Numbered from the stretch's first letter, positions 1 to 9,794 are shown. The stretch: DNA of 64,000 nt from an uncultured Acidiferrobacteraceae bacterium (GCA_913009895.1 CAJVXY010000003.1:1-64000), one strand, 5' to 3'. Translations and numbers: made by a program. The notes: generated from the sequence alone by a model not told the origin.

Positions 1-1
1 C

Positions 2-76
2 TCGGGGGAGTCGGCCTATGTCTCCACGGAGCAAGGGGAATGGGAAGTGCCCTGGATTGTGTTGCAGGACAAATAA
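2..76 (+). CDS. C-terminal end of an unidentified CDS cut by the window edge (...SGESAYVSTEQGEWEVPWIVLQDK*)
   Basis: Open frame from the window edge to TAA at 74-76; no family recognised. Confidence 0.45.
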   Translation, partial: SGESAYVSTEQGEWEVPWIVLQDK

Positions 77-82
77 AAAGGG

Positions 83-250
83 ACGGACCAGGGCCTGATA
101 TCAGGTTTAAACATGGTTTCCCGTAGGTTGGACTGAGGAACGAAGTCCAACGCAAGTGTTAAACAAAGCGCCGCTGTTGGACTTCGTTCCTCAGTCCAAC
201 CCACAAAAAAGACTTATTGGGCTTAAGTCAGTGCCATTAGGGCCAAATCT
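83..250 (-). mobile_element. MITE-like element, copy 1 (inverted relative to copy 2)
   Basis: Contains GTAGGTTGGACTGAGGAACGAAGTCCAACG...TTGGACTTCGTTCCTCAGTCCAACC palindrome and a GACTTATTGGGCTTAAGTCAGTGCCATTA end; reverse complement matches 8064-8250. Confidence 0.6.
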
Positions 251-368
251 TGTATTGTATGAGTTCGACCATATTGATTATATGCAGTCAAAACAATAAG
301 TTATAAAATATTCTTATCAATAAATTCTAGTAACTTGCATAATATGGAAGTTACTGTAAATTATTGTT

Positions 369-1019
369 ATGACACCGTTAACTGAAAGCATTATTAGATC
401 TGACAATGCCAGCCGGGTTTGGTCTGCCCGGCAGCTTGAGCGCTTGTTGGGTGGCAGTGATGCCCGTCGATATGGGCAGGTAAATCGTGCCTTGAAGGCC
501 GGGGAGTTATTAAAAGTTCGCCGCGGATTATATGTTTTAGCGAAAGTTTTTCGAAAACAACCGCTCCATCCTTTTGTCCTGGCGCAGCAATTATCACCAG
601 GCAGTTATGTCTCTGTAGAAGCAGCGCTAGGTTTTCATGGGTGGATCCCGGAAGCAGTCCAGGCGGTGACAAGCATGACCCTTGGGGGTAAATCTGTGCA
701 GTTTTCTCATGAAATCTTCGGACGATTTGAGTTTCGTCGGATGACGGTCAAAACCGGTTATTTTCTGCAGGCAGTATCCAGGCATGAATTACAGCACCAG
801 GCCGCACTGATTGCCGAACCCATGCGCGCATTGATGGATCTGGTGTACTTGCGTAAACAGCCATGGCAGGGATTGGATTATTTGGTAGAAGGGCTGCGGA
901 TTGACGAGCAGGCGATCAAAGGCGTGTCTTCATTAAATATCTCAATGCTTTTGGATGTTTATAAAGGAAAGCGTGAACAGGTGTTTATTAAAGAACTATT
1001 GAGGTCATTAGGATTTTGA
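369..1019 (+). CDS. AbiEi-like antitoxin/transcriptional regulator of a type IV TA system
   Basis: N-terminal wHTH-like region (RQLERLLGGSDARRYGQVNRALKAGELLKVRRGLYVLA) and direct overlap with an AbiEii-like gene. Confidence 0.75.
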   Translation: MTPLTESIIRSDNASRVWSARQLERLLGGSDARRYGQVNRALKAGELLKVRRGLYVLAKVFRKQPLHPFVLAQQLSPGSYVSVEAALGFHGWIPEAVQAVTSMTLGGKSVQFSHEIFGRFEFRRMTVKTGYFLQAVSRHELQHQAALIAEPMRALMDLVYLRKQPWQGLDYLVEGLRIDEQAIKGVSSLNISMLLDVYKGKREQVFIKELLRSLGF

Positions 1020-1873
1020 TTGATTTAATTCAAAAGCGACTGGTTGAATACAAAGTATCAACCCCTATTGAGGAGGAGAATGCCCTCAAGGAAATCGTAC
1101 AGGAGATTATGTTGTTTGCGTTATGGCGGGCAGAATTTTTTGAAGTGGCAGCATTTCAAGGCGGGGCCAGTTTAAGAATTTTGCACGGCATCAACCGTTT
1201 TTCTGAGGACATCGGTTTCATTTTGCGCAATCCAGATTCAAAATTTATCTGGCAACCTTATTTGGAAAAACTTGTTGAGACTTGCAGAGAATTTGGGATT
1301 GAGCCCGAAGCACTGGACAAGAAACATATGGATAAAAATGTGAGGACTGCGCTTATTAAAGATGATTCGATTGCGAATCAATTAAACTTAAGTTTTATGA
1401 ATAATCAAAAAGGTAAAAAATTAACAATTAAGCTGGAAATTGATTGTAATCCTCCGCCTGGATCTGATTTTGAGTATACCTATTTGGATTTTCCAGTTGA
1501 TTTTGAGGTTTGTCATCAGGATGTAAGTAGTAATTTTGCGTTAAAGACGCATGCTTTATTATGCCGACCTTATCTAAAGGGTCGTGACTGGTATGATTTT
1601 AATTGGTATATCGCGCAGGGCGTTACGCCAAACCTGGAATTATTACAGAATGCGCTCAATCAATTTGGCCCATGGGAGGGAAAAAAGGTAGAGATCAATC
1701 GTGAATGGCTAGTGGCAGCGCTTGGTGAGAAGATGTCTTCGATTAACTGGAAAGATGCGGGAGAAGACGTCGCGCGATTTTTAAAGCCAGTTGAGCAGAA
1801 AAGTTTAGAGCTTTGGAGTGAGAAGTTTTATATGGGTAAATTAAAGAAACTAGAAGAATTATTTAAAAAATAA
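1016..1873 (+). CDS. AbiEii/AbiGii-family nucleotidyltransferase toxin
   Basis: Motif GGASLRILHGINRFSEDIGFIL; TTG start overlaps the TGA of the antitoxin. Confidence 0.8.
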   Translation: MIDLIQKRLVEYKVSTPIEEENALKEIVQEIMLFALWRAEFFEVAAFQGGASLRILHGINRFSEDIGFILRNPDSKFIWQPYLEKLVETCREFGIEPEALDKKHMDKNVRTALIKDDSIANQLNLSFMNNQKGKKLTIKLEIDCNPPPGSDFEYTYLDFPVDFEVCHQDVSSNFALKTHALLCRPYLKGRDWYDFNWYIAQGVTPNLELLQNALNQFGPWEGKKVEINREWLVAALGEKMSSINWKDAGEDVARFLKPVEQKSLELWSEKFYMGKLKKLEELFKK

Positions 1874-1966
1874 TCGTTTTCTTTTGTACCAAGATACTAA
1901 TAAGATATGTAAATGGGAATAAATCTTTAAGTGCCTCAGAGATTTTCATTAAGCATTACTTGAATT

Positions 1967-2710
1967 ATGAAAATTCATATTTTAAATGACCTGCATATCG
2001 AATTTGGTGAATTTAAAATTCCTGAAACCGATGCGGATGTCATTGTCTTGGCGGGAGATATTGGTGTGGGAACACAAGGGCTTGCCTGGATCGAATCACA
2101 AAATTTGTGCAAGCCGGTAATTTATGTTCCTGGAAATCATGAATTTTATCATCACGATATAAGTATGATTGATGAGTTAAAGGCCAAGTCTCCAGAAAAT
2201 GTGCATGTATTAAATGATGATGCCGTTACTATAAGCGGCGTACGTTTTCTCGGCAGTATTTTGTGGACTGATTTTCTTTTGTTCGGTGAAGCGGATAAAT
2301 ATTTTTCAGTTCAATGCGCTCGCAAGGGCATGTCTGATTTCGAGATTATTAAAAATAATGGCAAGCGATTCACACCGGAAGATTCTATTGAATTGCATGA
2401 AAAAAGCCGTGGTTGGTTGAGCTGCATGTTATCAGAACCATTTGATGGCAAAACCGTTGTTGTGACTCACCATGCACCTTCATCGAAATCTGTTCCACCA
2501 CGTTTTGTAAAAGATTTATTAACGCCGGCATTTGCCAGTAACCTGGAAGGGTTAATGGATGGAAACAGGGCTGCTTTGTGGGTGCACGGCCACACCCACG
2601 ATGGTTTTGATTACGAGGTTTTCGGAACTCGTGTGATCTGTAATCCTCGCGGTTATGTAAGCTATGAAGAAAATTTAAAGTTTAATCCCGGGCTGGTAGT
2701 GGAAGTGTAA
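1967..2710 (+). CDS. Calcineurin-like metallophosphoesterase
   Basis: LNDLHIEFG...LAGDIGVG...GNHEFY...THHAPS...HGHTHDG motifs. Confidence 0.88.
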   Translation: MKIHILNDLHIEFGEFKIPETDADVIVLAGDIGVGTQGLAWIESQNLCKPVIYVPGNHEFYHHDISMIDELKAKSPENVHVLNDDAVTISGVRFLGSILWTDFLLFGEADKYFSVQCARKGMSDFEIIKNNGKRFTPEDSIELHEKSRGWLSCMLSEPFDGKTVVVTHHAPSSKSVPPRFVKDLLTPAFASNLEGLMDGNRAALWVHGHTHDGFDYEVFGTRVICNPRGYVSYEENLKFNPGLVVEV

Positions 2711-2823
2711 ACATTCAAAAAACAAGAAAACCAACCATTTTGGCTTAAATATTATATATCCAGGTTCCATGCTGATGACGCCATGCTTGCCGAAATCGGT
2801 TTTTTAAGCCCTCCCTAAGGTTA

Positions 2824-4452
2824 TTAAGTCGGCTTATTTTTTCTTTCTCCAGCGCCAGGCGGTTGTTTAAAACACGCCTCACTACATTTTTCTGCCATCT
2901 CGGCATCTTCAGGCCTGTCATTCTCTTTGTAAATTTTAGCGGCCTCACTGTAGGCATGGGCCGCTTTTGTAAAATCCCTTTTTTCCTTATCGGGATGACT
3001 TTCATAATAATGACCGAGTCCCATGCCAGCATCGGCGATGCCATTAGTGAGTGCCGCCTGGTACCAGCGCATGGTTTCATTAATGCTTTTATTTACCCCA
3101 CGACCATCGGCATAACAGGCGCCGACTGCATACTGGGCCTGGGCATGCCCGCGTTTGGCCGCTTTCCTGAACCAATGGGCAACCAGTTCTTCGTCTTTGT
3201 AGGTGCCGTGACCATTGGCAAACATTCGGGCTAACTGGTATTGGGCGCGGGAGTAGCCTTTTTCGGCCAGGACCGACATTTTTTTGAACGCTTCTTGATA
3301 GTACATGCGATCAAAAAGAACCATCGCCTCCTGGTAACGATCCCAGTCAGGCCGTTCATTATGTTTACTTTGATGCAGCCAGATACCCACGGCCACAAAG
3401 GGCGTAGCGATCAGTAACTGGATGGCATAGGTTTTCAGAAACCAGGTAACCAGGGTAATAGCCAGTAATGTGTAGATCAACACAAAGTAAGTAACGACAG
3501 GGATACCAGCAATGGCATTAAGCGTGTGTAACCAGGGTTCATCTTCGGTTAAGGGCCGCTCTTCCGGTATAAGATTTTCTTTAACCCACTTGCGGCGATC
3601 TCGAAACAAGAGCAGTCCGACGGATAAACCAAATATGGCACCGGACAGGTGGGCGGTGTAATTGATATTGCTTGTATCGCGGAAAAAAATAAAATCAAGC
3701 AAATCCCAACCGACATTCCAGATGATCAGTGCCCACAAGGGATAGCTCAACACACCGACAAAAATAAAAAAGAAGTAAAAGTAATTGATCTTGACGCGGG
3801 GGGCGAGGTAGGCAGCCAGTACCATCATGGCAGTGACCACCCCGGATAACCCAAGTGTGGCGCCGGTGATTTCTCCAAATTGCAGCAAGCTGCCCAGGAA
3901 ACCAATAAACAGGGCCGAGCTAAGAATTAACAGGGTATAGATAATGCCGCCTACGATGGCCTCTACTACCAATCCAAAAGAAACAAAAAAGAATAAGTTG
4001 CCGATCGCATGGCCCCAGTCGGCGTGGGCAAACGATGAGCTCAACATTTTTAGTGGATTAAAATTGCCCTGCTCTTGCCAAAGGCGGCCCGTGAGATACC
4101 CGGGTGCCTGGGCCGCAAAGGAGCGGTAGTAGCGCAAAAATTCCTGGGCCGATTCTTCATCTCCCGCATTGCGAATGGTGTCGACATACCACTTCACGTG
4201 TTTTTCGGGAAGGGTCCACATATAGGTATGAGAAAGCACCTCCCAACAGGGCGTGTCTTCTTGCATATATTTTTTTTCGACAAATTCTACTGCCGTCTCA
4301 ATTTCCCCGGTGCAATAAGCGACTGCAGAATCGACAACCTCTTGTTCATTACTTTCCTGGGCTGCGTAAATAACGATAACGAATATAGACACAAAAACGG
4401 TTATCCAGGGGAAACGTGTGAGCTTGATGCGAGGGCGGTAGGGTATGAACAT
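2824..4452 (-). CDS. Rhomboid-family intramembrane serine protease with C-terminal SEL1 repeats
   Basis: HADWGHAIGNLFFF, GLSG, AHLSGA rhomboid motifs; SEL1-like repeats (AQYQLARMFANGHGTYKDEELVAHWFRKAAKRGHAQAQYAVGACYADGRGV). Confidence 0.85.
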   Translation of the reverse strand: MFIPYRPRIKLTRFPWITVFVSIFVIVIYAAQESNEQEVVDSAVAYCTGEIETAVEFVEKKYMQEDTPCWEVLSHTYMWTLPEKHVKWYVDTIRNAGDEESAQEFLRYYRSFAAQAPGYLTGRLWQEQGNFNPLKMLSSSFAHADWGHAIGNLFFFVSFGLVVEAIVGGIIYTLLILSSALFIGFLGSLLQFGEITGATLGLSGVVTAMMVLAAYLAPRVKINYFYFFFIFVGVLSYPLWALIIWNVGWDLLDFIFFRDTSNINYTAHLSGAIFGLSVGLLLFRDRRKWVKENLIPEERPLTEDEPWLHTLNAIAGIPVVTYFVLIYTLLAITLVTWFLKTYAIQLLIATPFVAVGIWLHQSKHNERPDWDRYQEAMVLFDRMYYQEAFKKMSVLAEKGYSRAQYQLARMFANGHGTYKDEELVAHWFRKAAKRGHAQAQYAVGACYADGRGVNKSINETMRWYQAALTNGIADAGMGLGHYYESHPDKEKRDFTKAAHAYSEAAKIYKENDRPEDAEMAEKCSEACFKQPPGAGERKNKPT

Positions 4453-4573
4453 CTGTGGTCAAGTGTCCTGTACTGGATATGAATCTAGTATAGTATGTAG
4501 ATCTTATACAGGAGAGGTTAGTAATGTAATTTACTGAAATAATGGAATAAATAACAATAAGGAGAATAAGAAA

Positions 4574-6346
4574 ATGAAGCTAAAATTGTTGTTGGTATTG
4601 ATTGTTCTTTTCTTAAACACGGCCTGCGTTGATTTAGGTATTGTTGATTCTCAGGCAGACTGGCCCGCACGCCAGGTACGGTCAGATGTGAAAAATTATA
4701 GTGGAGAAAAATCTAAAGCAAGCACTGCAAAGATTAAAGTAAATCAGATTTCGTTATCTCAAAAAGTTGTAGATGAACGAACCTTTGCTATTCCGCCCCT
4801 GGACAAGAACCAACGACATCATATTGAAGCCGATTTTTCAGATATTTCAAATGCATCGAATAATAATTTACGTGATGTCTACCGGGTTGATACCAGGATT
4901 ACACGAGCTGACTGGAATATTCTAAATAACCAAAGCCTGAAACCTGTTTTTAATTCCAATTTACCAATAGTTATTGTTAATTCTCTCAATACGACCATTG
5001 TTGATGAGCCAGCAATCCCGGCAAAAATGGATATTATAAAGAATAAGCAAGTGTTTAAAGGTTCGATAAAAAAGGCCAAGGCAAAAGCCAATATAGTACA
5101 TCCACCATTTTGGCAACCTCGAAATTATGTCACTGACACGCCAAATGTATATTCGGGTAACATAGAAATAGAAATAAGGGGTAAAAGTTCACAGGGTTTT
5201 TGTAAAAAACAATACAAAATAGAAACCCAGTTTGGGGATGGCAGTAATAGAAACGTGCAGTTATTGGGGATGCCATCAGAAAATGACTGGATCCTGCACG
5301 CGCCTTATTCTGACAAGACACTCATCCGAAACAAGCTGGTATATACAATATGGGAACAAATGGGCTGGTATGCACCTCGAACCCGGTATGTAGAGTTATT
5401 GATCAGTAAAAATGGACTGGGTGAAGTGGCAGAGGATTGTCAGAATATTGCTAATTCATTCTGGCTGTACCTTCTAAATAAAAAAATGGCGGGGCTTTAT
5501 GAGTACAATGGCCTGTACTTGTTAGTAGAAAAAATAAAGCGAGATGCAAATAGAGTTAATATCACAAAGCTGAAATCCAGTGACAATACCGAGCCTGCCA
5601 TAAGTGGCGGGTACTTACTTAAAATAGACAAGAAGGACTCGGGTGATACAGAGGGCAACCAATATTTTAAAAGTGATCGAGACACAAGGATTTTTCATGT
5701 CGATCCCAAGCCTAGTAAAATTACATCAGTACAGAAAACCTGGATAAAAAACCATATAAATGAGTTTGAGGATGTTTTGACAGGGGTAAATTTCGCTGAT
5801 CCAGTAAATGGTTACAGGAAATATATTGATGTTGAATCATTTGTTGATTTCTTTTTACTCCAGGAGTATTTCAAAAATATTGATGGGTTTCGTATCAGTA
5901 CCTATTTTTATAAGGATAGAAATCAAAAAATAAAAATGGGCCCCGCATGGGACTTTAATCTTTCGTCAGGTAATGCATATTACTGTAATGGCGCAAGCAC
6001 CACAGGCTGGTACAAAGATACACAAGGCTGCGGAAGCGAGATTCCATTGTGGTGGGCACGCTTGCTTTCAGATCCCTGGTTTAAGGATCAGTTGGGAAAT
6101 CGGTGGACTTTATTGCGCAACACTACATTTTCTGAAGGGAATCTTAATGCGATAATTAATAATAATAAGAATTATATTAATGAAGCTGCGCGACGAAATT
6201 TTGCACGTTGGGATGTGCTGGGAAAATATCTATGGCCGAACCCCGTTTACCCGGCAACCTATGACGAAGAAATTACTAATTTAAAAAATTGGTTATCCGG
6301 GAGACTGGTTTGGATAGATAATAATTTACCTCTAATCAGTCCTTGA
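4574..6346 (+). CDS. CotH kinase family lipoprotein
   Basis: Lipobox LNTAC; IEIRGKSSQ, DWILHAPYSDKTLIRN, GLYLLVEKIKRDANRVNI, GPAWDFNLSSGNA. Confidence 0.82.
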   Translation: MKLKLLLVLIVLFLNTACVDLGIVDSQADWPARQVRSDVKNYSGEKSKASTAKIKVNQISLSQKVVDERTFAIPPLDKNQRHHIEADFSDISNASNNNLRDVYRVDTRITRADWNILNNQSLKPVFNSNLPIVIVNSLNTTIVDEPAIPAKMDIIKNKQVFKGSIKKAKAKANIVHPPFWQPRNYVTDTPNVYSGNIEIEIRGKSSQGFCKKQYKIETQFGDGSNRNVQLLGMPSENDWILHAPYSDKTLIRNKLVYTIWEQMGWYAPRTRYVELLISKNGLGEVAEDCQNIANSFWLYLLNKKMAGLYEYNGLYLLVEKIKRDANRVNITKLKSSDNTEPAISGGYLLKIDKKDSGDTEGNQYFKSDRDTRIFHVDPKPSKITSVQKTWIKNHINEFEDVLTGVNFADPVNGYRKYIDVESFVDFFLLQEYFKNIDGFRISTYFYKDRNQKIKMGPAWDFNLSSGNAYYCNGASTTGWYKDTQGCGSEIPLWWARLLSDPWFKDQLGNRWTLLRNTTFSEGNLNAIINNNKNYINEAARRNFARWDVLGKYLWPNPVYPATYDEEITNLKNWLSGRLVWIDNNLPLISP

Positions 6347-6428
6347 TAAGAGAAGAGGGAAGGGTGGTATTTCAGCCGGGTAGACCACCTTTAGATTTTT
6401 GAAGGATGCCTGGAGTCAGGGTTTCAAA

Positions 6429-6464
6429 ACCAGGGGCCGAACAAATTTGTTCAGAACCCCTGGT
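6429..6464. repeat. Inverted repeat ACCAGGGG...CCCCTGGT downstream of the CotH gene (possible terminator)
   Basis: ACCAGGGGCCGAACAAATTTGTTCAGAACCCCTGGT; two nested arms. Confidence 0.5.
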
Positions 6465-6510
6465 CTTGGTTCTTTAATGGGCATTCAAATACTGAGTAAT
6501 TAAACTATGA

Positions 6511-7149
6511 GTGGTCGAAGGACTGAATATGAATTTCTACAATCAATATAAAATTCCTTTACTGCTACTGGCGATTTACCTAATCGTTTTTACCCTCGCC
6601 GCCATAAATCCCTATGACCGTGCAGTCTGGTGGGCCGAGAATATTCCCTCGTTAATTGTGGTGGCTGCACTGGTATTACTGGCCCCCAGGTTCCGTTTCT
6701 CCGACACCAGTTATGCCCTGATGTCGGTATTTATTATCCTGCATACTATTGGCGGCCATTACACATTCGAGCGGGTGCCGTTTGACTGGGTGACCGAGCT
6801 ATTCGGATTTGAGCGTAACCACTTCGATCGCCTGGCGCATTTTTCCGTGGGTTTTTATGCTTATGCCATAGCCGAGCTGTTGATGACCAAACGCCTGGTC
6901 CGTAGTCGCTGGCTTATTGCCTTGTTCCCGGTATTTGCCATTGTCACGGTTGCCGGTGTTTATGAAATCTTCGAATGGCAATATGCCATTTCTGCAGATG
7001 CCGATGCAGGCCTCGCGGTGCTGGGTTCCCAGGGTGATACCTGGGATGCCCAGAAGGATATCCTGGCCGATACCCTGGGTGCGATCCTGGTCATGAGCCT
7101 GTTTTTTTATCAACATCGGCAAGAGCTAACCACTCTTGGCAAGCATTAG
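6511..7149 (+). CDS. DUF2238 (YjdF-like) integral membrane protein
   Basis: Multi-TM protein with GGHYTFERVPFDWV, FDRLAHFSVGFYAYAIAE, YEIFEWQYA, GDTWDAQKDILADTLGA. Confidence 0.85.
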   Translation: MVEGLNMNFYNQYKIPLLLLAIYLIVFTLAAINPYDRAVWWAENIPSLIVVAALVLLAPRFRFSDTSYALMSVFIILHTIGGHYTFERVPFDWVTELFGFERNHFDRLAHFSVGFYAYAIAELLMTKRLVRSRWLIALFPVFAIVTVAGVYEIFEWQYAISADADAGLAVLGSQGDTWDAQKDILADTLGAILVMSLFFYQHRQELTTLGKH

Positions 7150-7159
7150 TACAGGGCGG

Positions 7160-7400
7160 TTAGGGGCAGACAGAACGGGCCAGGTATTGAATTGGCACTT
7201 GTCGATGGCTCGAGCCGAGGAGTGGGGTAGCTTGCGCCGCGACCCAATATGACCGCGTGTCACGGCATTCAGTTGAGTTTTTCGCGATTTTTACCCATCT
7301 CGACGTGGTGAACTTGCCTTCAAAACCCTCCAGCAACCTGGTCAGTACTTTGATTTGTCCTTCATACAAGGGCGCTTTGGTGAAGTGTGGCCAGTGAGAA
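7160..7400 (-). pseudogene. Decayed remnant of a Fic-family (DUF4172-type) protein C-terminus
   Basis: Minus-strand frame reads HWPHFTKAPLYEGQIKVLTRLLEGFEGKFTTSRWVKIAKNS; the following GRG/GGGRST-like region is split between frames. Confidence 0.4.
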
Positions 7401-7511
7401 TTTTAAATTTCATCGATAATAAACTCGGTTTTTTCCCGGTGTTCCTGTATAAAACACAGTTACCCCATTATACTTAAAGAGAAAAACGTCTTAGCAGAAA
7501 GACGGGGCAGC

Positions 7512-7958
7512 ATGGAAAATTACACCATACGAAAGAGAATCGGGTGGATGGATCCATTATTTAGTGACCTCATAAGCATGATGAGGAGCCGTTTTATTGT
7601 TTTGCTCCCTGTTGTTTTAATGCTTGTGTATGCCTCATGGGTTTACAGTAACCCGGCCTATGTGAATGCCACGGAATTAACGGGCCGGGTCGTGCGTACT
7701 GGAAGTGGTACCGGGATTGCCGATGCCACTGTCCACCTGCTCGGGCCTGACAATGTCGGTATGGATATTGCCTCGACCAACAAGGACGGGAGCTATACCA
7801 TCGATCTCGGTGTTCTGGAGGATAAGGAGCTGGCCAATTTGGGGGCTTTTTCCCTGGAGGCTATAGTGAACGGAAAATATAAAAAGCGAATCAGGTTGGG
7901 TAGGGGGCTCAAGCTGGATGGGACTGTTATCAGGTTCAGGGACATTAGGCTGCCCTGA
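7512..7958 (+). CDS. Hypothetical membrane-anchored protein with carboxypeptidase-regulatory-like domain
   Basis: LTGRVVRTGSGTGIADATVHLLGPDNVG...STNKDGSYTIDLG. Confidence 0.6.
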   Translation: MENYTIRKRIGWMDPLFSDLISMMRSRFIVLLPVVLMLVYASWVYSNPAYVNATELTGRVVRTGSGTGIADATVHLLGPDNVGMDIASTNKDGSYTIDLGVLEDKELANLGAFSLEAIVNGKYKKRIRLGRGLKLDGTVIRFRDIRLP

Positions 7959-8063
7959 AGTTTTTCACCCGTGTGGTTGTTGGAAGCCAGCGCTCAACAA
8001 GTTGCGCGGGGTCTGAGCACTGTGGAACCTCTTCGAGTTTCGTAACCCTTCGGGCCACTCCCC

Positions 8064-8250
8064 TGGTCTGACCCGAATGGCGCTGACTTAAGCCCAATAA
8101 GTCTTTTGTGTAGGTTGGACTGAGGAACGAAGTCCAACAGCGGCGCTTTATTTAGTACTTGCGTTGGACTTCGTCCCTCAGTCCAACCTACGGAAAACTA
8201 TGTTTAAACCAGATATTAGACTTAAGTAAGTGTCATTATGGTCTGATCCC
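8064..8250 (+). mobile_element. MITE-like element, copy 2
   Basis: Imperfect ~26-bp terminal inverted repeats (TCTGACCCGAATGGCGCTGACTTAAG / CTTAAGTAAGTGTCATTATGGTCTGA) around an internal GTAGGTTGGACTGAGG palindrome. Confidence 0.65.
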
Positions 8251-8289
8251 GGTTAATACTTTTTTATTCAGTGCCTCATCGCCAATCAA

Positions 8290-8823
8290 ATGAAAAATCC
8301 GAAAATCAATATCGGTTTAATTAATCCCAAAAGCCCGGAGAATGTCAGCGCGGTGATGCGAGCTGCCGGTAACTTTCGAGTGGACAGCGTTGTTTATACC
8401 GGCGAGCGTTATCCCCGGGCGGTCAGGTTGAATCCGGATATTCCAAAAATGAGCCGACAGGTCGGCCAGGCTATTCCATTATCTGGTGTTAGTAATATTC
8501 TGGATAATGGTGTGGCTGCTAAACTGCAAATCATTTGCGTTGAATTTGCCGAGAACGCGATACCGTTACCCGGGTATCAGCATCCCGATAATGCCTTTTA
8601 TATTTTTGGGCCCGAAGACGGGTCTATTAGCCAGGATGTGATCGACCGGGCAGATGCAGTTGTTTATGTGCCTACCAATGGTTGCATGAACCTGGCAGCC
8701 ACGGTTTACGTGGTGCTTTATGATCGTTTAGTGAAATCTTCGGCTTCGCATGGGCTGGCTCTTGATAATAATTCACTCATTCGTTCGAGCCGGGATCGAA
8801 ATAATAATGTCAAGGTCAGGTAA
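8290..8823 (+). CDS. TrmH/SpoU-family RNA methyltransferase
   Basis: NPKSPENVSAVMRAAGNFRVD...FGPEDGSIS...VPTNGCMNLAATVYVVLYDRL. Confidence 0.85.
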   Translation: MKNPKINIGLINPKSPENVSAVMRAAGNFRVDSVVYTGERYPRAVRLNPDIPKMSRQVGQAIPLSGVSNILDNGVAAKLQIICVEFAENAIPLPGYQHPDNAFYIFGPEDGSISQDVIDRADAVVYVPTNGCMNLAATVYVVLYDRLVKSSASHGLALDNNSLIRSSRDRNNNVKVR

Positions 8824-8872
8824 CCCGTGTAAACTTTTCAATCAGAATATTTTATTTCGGGAGGCGATTGGC

Positions 8873-9778
8873 ATGAAGCATAACAACTATTTATCACGTT
8901 CTTTTATGTCTACCCTGCTGATTTTATTTGTCCTGATCCTGCCCGGTTGTAGCATAGGAAGTGTCCCATCCACCGATGCGATTTGTACCAGTGGCGGCGA
9001 TGTGCGATTTGCTGTCATTGGTGACTACGGCTCAGGGAGCAGGCACGAGTGGGGCGTGTCCGAATTGGTCAAGCGCTGGAAACCCGATTTTGTTACAACG
9101 GTTGGGGACAACAACTACCCGGAAGGCTCGCCTGACACAATCGATAAAAATATTGGCCGGTATTACCAGGAATTCATCAGCCCCTACCGGGGCAAGTACG
9201 GGCCTGGCGCTGAGGTAAATCGTTTTTTTCCAATCCCGGGCCATCGAGACTGGGATACGGATGAGTTGGCCACTTATCTCAACTATTTCGAGTTACCTGG
9301 TAATGAACGCTATTACGATTTTGTCGCCGGCCCGGTACACTTTTTCATGCTCGACACTGATACGCGCGAGCCCGATGGCGCTGTTGTAGATTCGGTGCAG
9401 GCACGCTGGCTCAAAAAACAGTTACAAGCGTCAACGTCTCCCTGGAAACTTGTTTACGCCAGCCATGCACCTTACACCTCGCACACGGTTGAGGATATTT
9501 ACCGGATGCGCTGGCCTTTTGCGGCGTGGGGGGCCAATGCCTTGCTTTCAGGTTACTACCATGTGTACGAGCGTTTAAGCGTTGATGGTATCCCGTACTT
9601 CATCAACGGGGCTGGAGGCAGTACGGTAAGTTACTTCGGAAAAATCGATCCCGCCAGCAAGGTCCGTTACCGAAATGATTTCGGGGCCATGTTGGTTACG
9701 GCGAATAAATCCACGATTTGTTTTGACTACTACAATACCCACGGCAAGCGCATCGACAGTTTCTCGGTGCGAAAGTAA
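8873..9778 (+). CDS. Metallophosphoesterase lipoprotein (acid phosphatase-like)
   Basis: Lipobox LPGC; VIGDYGSGS, VGDNNYPEG, GHRDWD, SHAPY motifs; start chosen at ATG 8873 rather than upstream 8750. Confidence 0.78.
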   Translation: MKHNNYLSRSFMSTLLILFVLILPGCSIGSVPSTDAICTSGGDVRFAVIGDYGSGSRHEWGVSELVKRWKPDFVTTVGDNNYPEGSPDTIDKNIGRYYQEFISPYRGKYGPGAEVNRFFPIPGHRDWDTDELATYLNYFELPGNERYYDFVAGPVHFFMLDTDTREPDGAVVDSVQARWLKKQLQASTSPWKLVYASHAPYTSHTVEDIYRMRWPFAAWGANALLSGYYHVYERLSVDGIPYFINGAGGSTVSYFGKIDPASKVRYRNDFGAMLVTANKSTICFDYYNTHGKRIDSFSVRK

Positions 9779-9794
9779 TAATCGAATAAATTTT

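Noticed and set aside
1967-2710. Four calcineurin-like metallophosphoesterases in the window (1967, 8873, 10602, 35383) as a functional cluster
   Set aside because: They belong to different subfamilies with unrelated neighbours; this is a large, common superfamily, so co-occurrence is not informative.
2863-3234. 123-aa plus-strand ORF and neighbours up to 4482
   Set aside because: All are antisense to the rhomboid-SEL1 gene, which has clear motifs throughout.
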